This document shows positions 7,333 through 11,429 of a DNA stretch of 11,429 nucleotides, in pieces. Position 1 is the first letter of the stretch; each line of letters opens with the position of its first letter. This stretch comes from Nitrospiraceae bacterium (GTDB lineage: Bacteria > Nitrospirota > Nitrospiria > Nitrospirales > Nitrospiraceae): assembly GCA_011391455.1 (NCBI GenBank), contig JAABQN010000050.1:1-11429 (forward strand), given 5' to 3'. The position numbers were made by a program, and so were the translations under genes. The notes beneath the pieces are model-generated. The model made no database searches. It worked only from the letters and a program-made list of their open reading frames with translations, and was not told where the DNA came from.

Positions 7333-7341
7333 AGTATAGCA
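7333..7341 (-). promoter_or_regulatory. Extended -10 promoter of the three-gene operon
   Basis: Read on the minus strand this is TGCTATACT, an extended -10 (TGn plus TATACT, 5 of 6 to consensus). The hexamer 17 bp upstream is poor (TCGGCA), as expected where the TGn motif compensates. A start site near 7326 would give a leader of about 29 nt containing the GAGAGG ribosome-binding site before the ATG at 7297. Confidence 0.55.
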
Positions 7342-7410
7342 GATGATGGTCGAAGTGCCGAAATCGGCTCCACCAGTCCCTCTTTCGGTATTCATGAGTC
7401 AGACTTGAGC

Positions 7411-7426
7411 GCAGGTCGGAACCTGC
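7411..7426. other. Short perfect hairpin in the dtd downstream region
   Basis: GCAGGT and ACCTGC form a 6-bp stem around the loop CGGA. It lies about 90 bp past the dtd stop and upstream of the next operon. No T-tract follows in either reading direction, so it is not a standard intrinsic terminator. A role in 3'-end protection is only a possibility. Confidence 0.35.
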
Positions 7427-7457
7427 AAAACCTGTAGGCTGTTCTCACCGGCAGTCC

Positions 7458-7471
7458 GTGAGACGTGAAAT
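7458..7471 (+). repeat. Heptamer repeat, two units (GTGARRC type)
   Basis: GTGAGAC followed directly by GTGAAAT. It is the inverted partner of the three-unit tract at 7503-7523, with 31 bp between. GGCAGTCC stands immediately before it and recurs at 7492-7499 near the partner tract. Confidence 0.65.
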
Positions 7472-7502
7472 GTTTTGGAGCAAGAGCACTGGGCAGTCCT
7501 TC

Positions 7503-7523
7503 GTTTCACGTTTCACACTTCAC
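7503..7523 (-). repeat. Heptamer repeat, three units, containing the dtd stop
   Basis: On the minus strand the units are GTGAAGT, GTGAAAC and GTGAAAC. The first unit and the start of the second spell the last dtd codons (Glu-Val) and the TGA stop. With 7458-7470 it forms a 13-bp inverted repeat (12 of 13 complementary; the odd pair is a G-U wobble if transcribed from the plus strand). No T-tract follows on the minus strand. Confidence 0.65.
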
Positions 7524-7959
7524 AACTATCGAGCACAAAAGTCACCGGTCCATCGTTCAGCAACTCGACCAGCATGTGCGCGGCAAAGACCCCGGTCTCC
7601 ACATGAGTGCCCTGGTCTCGCAGCCCTGCCGCAACCTGCTCGTATAATTGCTTTGCCTCATCCGAGGGCGCCGCATCGTCAAAGCTTGGGTGGCGGCCAT
7701 TCGCCGTCCGTCCGAGGAGCGTGAACTGAGACACCAGCAAGACCGATCCGCCGTTGTCTACTAACGAGCGATTCATTTTCCCCTGTTCATCGGAAAAGAT
7801 CCGAAGCGTGCGAATCTTCTCGACAAGAAACCGGCCATCCGATTCTTCATCGCCTTTCGCCACTCCCAGCAAAACCAGGAGACCATGCTCTATTTTCCCT
7901 ACAGTCTTGCCCTCAACGCGAACCGACGCACTCGTCACCCGCTGAATTACGGCCTTCAT
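7513..7959 (-). CDS. dtd: D-aminoacyl-tRNA deacylase
   Basis: DTD hydrolyses D-amino acids (and glycine wrongly attached to tRNA-Ala) from tRNA, protecting translation. The 148-residue product has family length and both signature motifs: SQFTL (77-81, followed by GRTANGRHPSF) and the Gly-cisPro motif NDGPVT (135-140). The usual F-G-A before the second motif is F-A-A here. The start MKAVIQRVTSASV is canonical; GGAAGGG lies 9 nt upstream, inside the end of ogt, and only 3 bp separate the two genes, so translation is probably coupled. The C-terminus ends in SCEV, where the last two codons and the stop lie in a 7-bp-period repeat. It is the last gene of the murJ-ogt-dtd unit. Confidence 0.96.
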   Translation of the reverse strand: MKAVIQRVTSASVRVEGKTVGKIEHGLLVLLGVAKGDEESDGRFLVEKIRTLRIFSDEQGKMNRSLVDNGGSVLLVSQFTLLGRTANGRHPSFDDAAPSDEAKQLYEQVAAGLRDQGTHVETGVFAAHMLVELLNDGPVTFVLDSCEV

Positions 7960-7962
7960 GGG

Positions 7963-8535
7963 TTATGGCCCTTCCAGTCGAAGCCCATCCAGGGTTCCTT
8001 CTAGCGTGAGCAGTTTTCGTTTTGTAGGCAAGCCGCCGGAGAATCCGCCGAGCGACGCATCCTGCGCCACAATGCGATGGCAAGGAATTACGATCGGCAC
8101 CGGATTCGCCCCCACCGCATTACCGACGGCGCGGGCATACTGCCTACCCCCTACGCGAAGTGCCACCCATTGATAGGATCGAAGACGGCCATAGGAGATA
8201 TCTCGAAGGGTTCGCCAGACCTTCTGCTGAAAACTTGTCCCTCGCGAGAGGTCCAGCGGCAAATCGAAGGACCGGCGTGTTCCGGCCAGATAGCCGATCA
8301 ATTGCGCCTGCGCCTCTTTCAGTCGTGAGGAAGTTCTGCCCTCTAGGAGTTCAGCTGAGGCCGCTTGCAACGCGGACAGCACAGCCTGCCGCGAAGTCTT
8401 TGGTAACACCACCGCGTCGATCCCTTCCGCCGTTTCTGACAGGCCCATCCAGCCCCAGGGCGTCCGGAAGACACAGGCCTTCAGACGTGAGGGGTAAGGG
8501 GTGAGAGGTGAGCTTGAAGGTGATCTTTTGCCCAT
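7963..8535 (-). CDS. ogt: Methylated-DNA--protein-cysteine methyltransferase (Ogt type)
   Basis: This suicide enzyme transfers alkyl groups from O6-alkylguanine in DNA to its own cysteine. The 190-residue product has a divergent N-terminal domain (about 20-95), then the conserved domain: FQQKVWRTLRDISYGRLRSY, the helix-turn-helix with the arginine finger (GRQYARAVGNAVGANP), and the active site IPCHRIV with Cys152, followed by GGFSGGL. All catalytic elements are present. The first 20 residues (SPSSSPLTPYPSR) are encoded through a 7-bp-period repeat and do not resemble the family. No other ATG/GTG/TTG start exists between them and the conserved FRTPWGWMGL strand, so the ATG at 8535 is kept. It lies 3 bp after the murJ stop, with GAGGA about 12 nt upstream. 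Confidence 0.94.
   Translation of the reverse strand: MGKRSPSSSPLTPYPSRLKACVFRTPWGWMGLSETAEGIDAVVLPKTSRQAVLSALQAASAELLEGRTSSRLKEAQAQLIGYLAGTRRSFDLPLDLSRGTSFQQKVWRTLRDISYGRLRSYQWVALRVGGRQYARAVGNAVGANPVPIVIPCHRIVAQDASLGGFSGGLPTKRKLLTLEGTLDGLRLEGP
8487..8514 (+). repeat. Heptamer repeat, four units, within the ogt 5' end
   Basis: Four consecutive 7-bp units on the plus strand: GTGAGGG, GTAAGGG, GTGAGAG, GTGAGCT. The preceding seven bases (TTCAGAC) are a weaker fifth match. It shares the GTGARR core and exact period with the tracts at 7458 and 7503. It lies in the first codons of ogt, read on the opposite strand. Confidence 0.65.
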
Positions 8536-8538
8536 CGA

Positions 8539-10152
8539 CTAAGCCATTCCTCGTTTGAGTTTTCGTCTAACCATGCCCCAAACCAGCCCAAGTTCTTCTG
8601 ACCGCAGCAGAGCATGGACACCCAGATAACCGCCCGCGCTCAATCCGATGGCTACGAAAAGCATGACCGATTTTTCGATCCATTCGCCTGGATGGGTCCA
8701 AATCTGGTGATACGCCACCCAGGCGCAGACCACAATCAACGGCACAGATGCGAACAGCACACGCAACGACGAACGCCCCACAGAACCCCAATCCACGCCG
8801 CCTAATCGACGGTGAAGCACCGCGATTAAGATACCTCCATTGACCATCGCCGCCAGGGCTGTGGCCAGGGCCAGGCCGGCCGCCCCCAGAGAGGACATCA
8901 GCAGGAGCGAGAAGACGAGATTGGCCGCGACGGCGATGGCCGCAGTGATGGCAGGCGTGCGCGTATCTTGCAGCGAGTAAAAAGCAGAGACGATGATACG
9001 GACGCCTCCAAAAGCCCAGAGGCCAACGGAATAGCAGAGCACCGCCAGTGCGGTCTCAGCGGTATCGTGCGCCGTAAAGGTTCCGTGCTCGAAGAACAAA
9101 TGAATGATCGGCTGACGCAAGAGCATCAAGCCCAGCATCGCCGGCAGGATGATAAAGAGGATCATACGAAGGCCGAATCCCAACGTCTTCCGCAATTCAT
9201 CCAAATCTCCGCGTGCGGCCTGGGCCGAGAGCGTCGGCAAAATGGCTGTGGCCAGCGCCACGCCAAAAATCCCAAGCGGAAACTGAATCAACCGCATGCC
9301 GTAAAAAAGATAGGTCGGCCCACCGGCAAAGAAGGAGGCGAGAATCGTGCTTACGGTAATGTTGATCTGCGTCACGGAGAGACCAAGGAGCGAGGGTACC
9401 ATCAGCGCGCCGATCCGCCGCACGCCTGGATGACCAGGCGTGAATCGAAACCCGAACAACATGCCGCGCCGACGCAGTCCGGGCAACTGCATAGCGAATT
9501 GTGCCGCGCCTCCCGCCACCACCCCAATAGCCACACCATGGATGGGCTCCGCCATCATCGGCGATAAAAAATATGCGCAGCCGATAATAAAAATGTTGAA
9601 GAACACCGGCGAGAACGCCGGCGCCGCGAAGGCGCGCATGGAATTCAAGATGCCCATTGCCAACGCCGCTAGGCTGATAAAGATCAGGTAGGGGAACATG
9701 ATCCGCGTGATCAGCGTAGTCATGCCCAGCTTCGCCGGATCGTCATGAAACCCCGGCGCCAGGAGCCAGACGATTCCGGACGCCAGGATAACGCCCAAAA
9801 TTGTGATCCCGGTCACGATCGTAAGCAGCGTTGTAAAAACAGCGCTTGCCAGTTCCCAGGCGTCCTGTTTTGACTTTTGCGTCTGATATTCCGTAAAGAC
9901 CGGAATGAAGGCGGAAGACATTGACCCTTCCGCAAACAATTCACGAAGCAAGTTGGGGACACGGTAGGCCACGAAGAAGGCATCTGCCGCAGGTGTTGCC
10001 CCAAACAGATTCGCCAGCACTATATCGCGGACGAATCCGAGGATGCGGCTGGAGAAGGTGGCCGCGCCGATCACTCCGGCTGCTTTGACCACCGAGCGAG
10101 TCTCATCCTGCGGTGTTGGTGGAGAACTGGTCGGAATGATGGGATCAGACAT
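8539..10152 (-). CDS. murJ: Lipid II flippase MurJ (MviN)
   Basis: MurJ is the MOP-superfamily transporter that moves lipid II across the cytoplasmic membrane for peptidoglycan synthesis. With the ATG at 10152 the product is 537 residues, close to the family norm, polytopic throughout with about 14 hydrophobic helices. Key residues align with E. coli by motif: SRILGFVRD gives Arg36 and Arg42 (R18, R24), DAFFVAYRVPNLLR gives Asp57 and Arg70 (D39, R52), and YGMRLIQFPLG holds the counterpart of R270. A TTG at 10218 would extend the frame by 22 residues but falls upstream of the likely promoter. No ribosome-binding site precedes 10152. It works in the same pathway as MtgA, which polymerises the lipid II that MurJ delivers. 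It is followed by ogt after 3 bp. Confidence 0.96.
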   Translation of the reverse strand: MSDPIIPTSSPPTPQDETRSVVKAAGVIGAATFSSRILGFVRDIVLANLFGATPAADAFFVAYRVPNLLRELFAEGSMSSAFIPVFTEYQTQKSKQDAWELASAVFTTLLTIVTGITILGVILASGIVWLLAPGFHDDPAKLGMTTLITRIMFPYLIFISLAALAMGILNSMRAFAAPAFSPVFFNIFIIGCAYFLSPMMAEPIHGVAIGVVAGGAAQFAMQLPGLRRRGMLFGFRFTPGHPGVRRIGALMVPSLLGLSVTQINITVSTILASFFAGGPTYLFYGMRLIQFPLGIFGVALATAILPTLSAQAARGDLDELRKTLGFGLRMILFIILPAMLGLMLLRQPIIHLFFEHGTFTAHDTAETALAVLCYSVGLWAFGGVRIIVSAFYSLQDTRTPAITAAIAVAANLVFSLLLMSSLGAAGLALATALAAMVNGGILIAVLHRRLGGVDWGSVGRSSLRVLFASVPLIVVCAWVAYHQIWTHPGEWIEKSVMLFVAIGLSAGGYLGVHALLRSEELGLVWGMVRRKLKRGMA

Positions 10153-10160
10153 GGAGCTGG

Positions 10161-10189
10161 ATTCTAACGGAACACCGCCAAGCAGTCTA
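10161..10189 (-). promoter_or_regulatory. Predicted sigma-70-type promoter of murJ-ogt-dtd
   Basis: On the minus strand TAGACT (-35, 10184-10189), a 17-bp spacer and TAGAAT (-10, 10161-10166) match the consensus at 4 and 5 of 6 positions. The -10 ends only 8 nt before the murJ ATG, so transcription should start at or next to the start codon, giving a leaderless or almost leaderless message. Confidence 0.45.
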
Positions 10190-10237
10190 TTGCGCGACAC
10201 CAAGGAAGCCTGAACCAATGCGACGGGGGGCTGGGCA

Positions 10238-10615
10238 TTGGCTTTCGCGCTGGATATCGTCCATGCTACGATCTGCCCCGATCACTCCCTCTGTGTGGAG
10301 ACCGTGCTCGTGTCTCTTGAACGCTCCTCAAATTTACCGGGTGGATTCCAAGTCCGGCACCGCACCCTCGGCATCTACCAGGGGAGCGCGATCGAGCTGG
10401 CATTTTGGTATCCCTCATCCGGGATGCCGGAATATGGATTGTGCCGGTTTGCCACGAAGGAGAAAGCTGAATCCTATCGCACCTACCTCTGCTCCCCTGC
10501 CTGTCCAGAGCCGCTTGACGAGAAGGATCTCACCATTGAACCCTATGACCTTGCTGCACATGAGGAACTGATCAATACCCATCCGCTTCATTCTGCCTGG
10601 GAAACTCCGATCTAA
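10238..10615 (+). CDS. Small protein of unknown function
   Basis: I do not recognise the family. The 125-residue product has no signal peptide or membrane helix. It contains four cysteines without a clear metal-site spacing and mixed alpha/beta character (IELAFWYPSSGMPEYGLCRF, then a helix AESYRTYLC). The start is TTG with a GGGGGG run 7 nt upstream; an in-frame TGA nine codons before it and the absence of ATG/GTG in between rule out an upstream start. A different frame opens with ATG at 10218 but its product looks like a shadow (Arg/Ser/Pro-rich). The gene is divergent from murJ, 85 bp apart, and faces the PilZ gene. Confidence 0.6.
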   Translation: MAFALDIVHATICPDHSLCVETVLVSLERSSNLPGGFQVRHRTLGIYQGSAIELAFWYPSSGMPEYGLCRFATKEKAESYRTYLCSPACPEPLDEKDLTIEPYDLAAHEELINTHPLHSAWETPI

Positions 10616-10681
10616 CAGGAAACGGAAAAGGTCCTATTCTGTAGATGATGGCATGACGGGGGATGGGATTCGCCGGCCTGT

Positions 10682-11200
10682 TCAGGCGGCAACAGCGACT
10701 TTGCCCGAGGATTTGACCGGTTGATCCAGCGTCTGGGCTTGGACAAAAGCAAGCAGGCGCTTGTTCTCTTGCGCAGCCCTAAGGAACTTGAAGGCGATGC
10801 CGCGAGCGTTGACAGAATGGACCATCCCGGCTACTTCAAGAGGAGACTCGGTGTCGTCAAGGGATAATCGCAGATAGAAGATATCATTCGTATGGACCTG
10901 CGTTTCACTTTTGATGATACAACCGCCCATCGAGAGATCGAGCACGGTTCCCTCACCGCGAATCTTGCCCCCCGAGAATGAGAGAAAAAGTCGCACGGGA
11001 ATCCGGAGATGCTCGCGGCGATCGATCGGATGCGTGGAGTGGTCTAGCCAAAGATGGGACGCCAGAAAGCGGTGATGGCACGATGGACAGCAGAATGGCG
11101 ACACGAAGAGGAAAGAGGCAAGATGCTCGCGTGGCGATTGCGGGTGAGTCCGTAAGAGGCCGTCCTTCCGACACCGTGGGCAGTTCAGGATACGCCCCAT
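10682..11200 (-). CDS. Zinc-ribbon plus PilZ domain protein (putative c-di-GMP receptor)
   Basis: PilZ domains bind cyclic di-GMP and control motility, adhesion or exopolysaccharide output. This 172-residue protein has two parts. Residues 1-50 hold CPRC (7-10) and CPSC (38-41), a four-cysteine zinc-ribbon-like pair 27 residues apart. Residues 60-150 are a PilZ barrel with the c-di-GMP switch RREHLR (Arg62 and Arg66 of RxxxR) and DLSMGG (Asp88, Ser90, Gly92-Gly93 of DxSxxG). All classical ligand-binding positions are present, so binding is likely. The start ATG has AGAGGG about 9 nt upstream. Partner and output are not evident; the membrane-protein gene 60 bp upstream on the same strand is a candidate. 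It could instead be a DNA- or protein-binding adaptor through the ribbon. Confidence 0.87.
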   Translation of the reverse strand: MGRILNCPRCRKDGLLRTHPQSPREHLASFLFVSPFCCPSCHHRFLASHLWLDHSTHPIDRREHLRIPVRLFLSFSGGKIRGEGTVLDLSMGGCIIKSETQVHTNDIFYLRLSLDDTESPLEVAGMVHSVNARGIAFKFLRAAQENKRLLAFVQAQTLDQPVKSSGKVAVAA

Positions 11201-11260
11201 ATCATCTATCCCTCTTTGACTACTTGGCCGACTTGCCCAATACCCGATCCAGGCACGGAG

Positions 11261-11429
11261 CTACCCGTTCCCCTGTTCATCATCCTTACGGCGCCCCAAC
11301 ATCGCGGTAAAAGAACTGGTCAGAGAGGATCCACGGCGGAGGAGCCACACCATGAATCCTGCAGACAACGCGGTCACGATGATACGCTCTTCAATCGCTT
11401 GTTCAAGAATGTCGGCTTCCTTGGTCAAA
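11261..11429 (-). CDS. C-terminal end of a membrane-anchored protein (5' truncated by window edge)
   Basis: The minus strand stays open from the window edge to a TAG at 11261, giving 55 residues. They comprise an acidic segment (KEADILEQAIEERI), a hydrophobic stretch suited to one transmembrane helix (VTALSAGFMVWLL), an Arg-Arg pair and a short charged tail (GRRKDDEQGNG). By the positive-inside pattern this tail would be cytoplasmic. From memory, similar ALSAGF-type helices end large secreted or repeat-rich surface proteins, but the body of this protein is outside the window and I cannot confirm that. The PilZ gene follows after 60 bp in the same direction. Confidence 0.6.
   Translation of the reverse strand, partial: LTKEADILEQAIEERIIVTALSAGFMVWLLRRGSSLTSSFTAMLGRRKDDEQGNG

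Noticed and set aside
7411..7523. Hairpins after dtd as an intrinsic terminator.
   Set aside because: Neither stem is followed by a T-tract on the minus strand.
7458..7523. The repeat pair as a minimal CRISPR array.
   Set aside because: The units are 7 bp, contiguous and in opposite orientations, with one unique interval and no cas gene.
8968..9567. 199-residue open frame on the plus strand inside murJ.
   Set aside because: It is antisense to a clear MurJ membrane protein, and its composition (Arg/Gln/His/Lys-rich, no hydrophobic core) is typical of a shadow frame.
10153..10218. Upstream TTG start adding 22 residues to MurJ.
   Set aside because: No ribosome-binding site, a non-family N-terminal sequence, and it lies upstream of the predicted -10.
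1..11429. Search for tRNA, rRNA, insertion sequences, integrases, toxin-antitoxin or defence genes.
   Set aside because: Nothing supports any of these; the window is housekeeping chromosome without a mobile or defence cluster.

Overview
This 11.4-kb window is ordinary bacterial chromosome: GC-rich, densely packed, with housekeeping genes and no phage, plasmid, IS or CRISPR signature. The proteins (Mfd, periplasmic parvulins, EngB, MtgA, MurJ, a lipobox lipoprotein) indicate a Gram-negative bacterium. The gene order and protein style look most like Nitrospira (phylum Nitrospirota). That placement is a recollection-based inference, not a search result.

Layout. Positions 1-4179 (+): the C-terminal two thirds of the transcription-repair coupling factor Mfd, then two consecutive periplasmic parvulin-type prolyl isomerase/chaperone genes, the first a predicted lipoprotein and the second SurA-like. 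Positions 4103-4705 (-): the ribosome-assembly GTPase EngB, whose 3' end overlaps the surA-like gene by 77 bp tail to tail. Positions 4805-5650 (+): the monofunctional peptidoglycan glycosyltransferase MtgA with an unusual Pro/Glu-rich tail. Positions 5623-7297 (-): a compact three-gene operon (unknown protein, shortened isoaspartyl-peptidase-like protein, VOC/glyoxalase-fold protein) joined by 4-nt start/stop overlaps and preceded by an extended -10 promoter. Positions 7513-10152 (-): murJ (lipid II flippase), ogt (O6-alkylguanine-DNA alkyltransferase) and dtd (D-aminoacyl-tRNA deacylase), separated by 3 bp each. Positions 10238-10615 (+): a small unknown protein. Positions 10682-11429 (-): a zinc-ribbon plus PilZ protein and, upstream of it, the C-terminal end of a membrane-anchored protein that runs off the window.

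Functional themes are envelope biogenesis (two parvulins, MtgA, MurJ), genome and translation quality control (Mfd, Ogt, Dtd) and ribosome assembly (EngB). The genes do not form one dedicated system.

The observations most worth a second look are: (i) a 7-bp-period GTGARRC-type repeat that occurs as an inverted pair at the dtd 3' end, where it supplies the dtd stop codon, and as a four-unit array inside the ogt 5' coding end, where it encodes an odd Ser/Pro N-terminus; (ii) the isoaspartyl-peptidase-like protein, which keeps its nucleophile but lacks about 80 residues of the alpha subunit; (iii) the zinc-ribbon/PilZ fusion; (iv) the murJ start, which lies so close to a -10 box that its mRNA may be leaderless. 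I found no convincing evidence for a previously undescribed multi-gene system.
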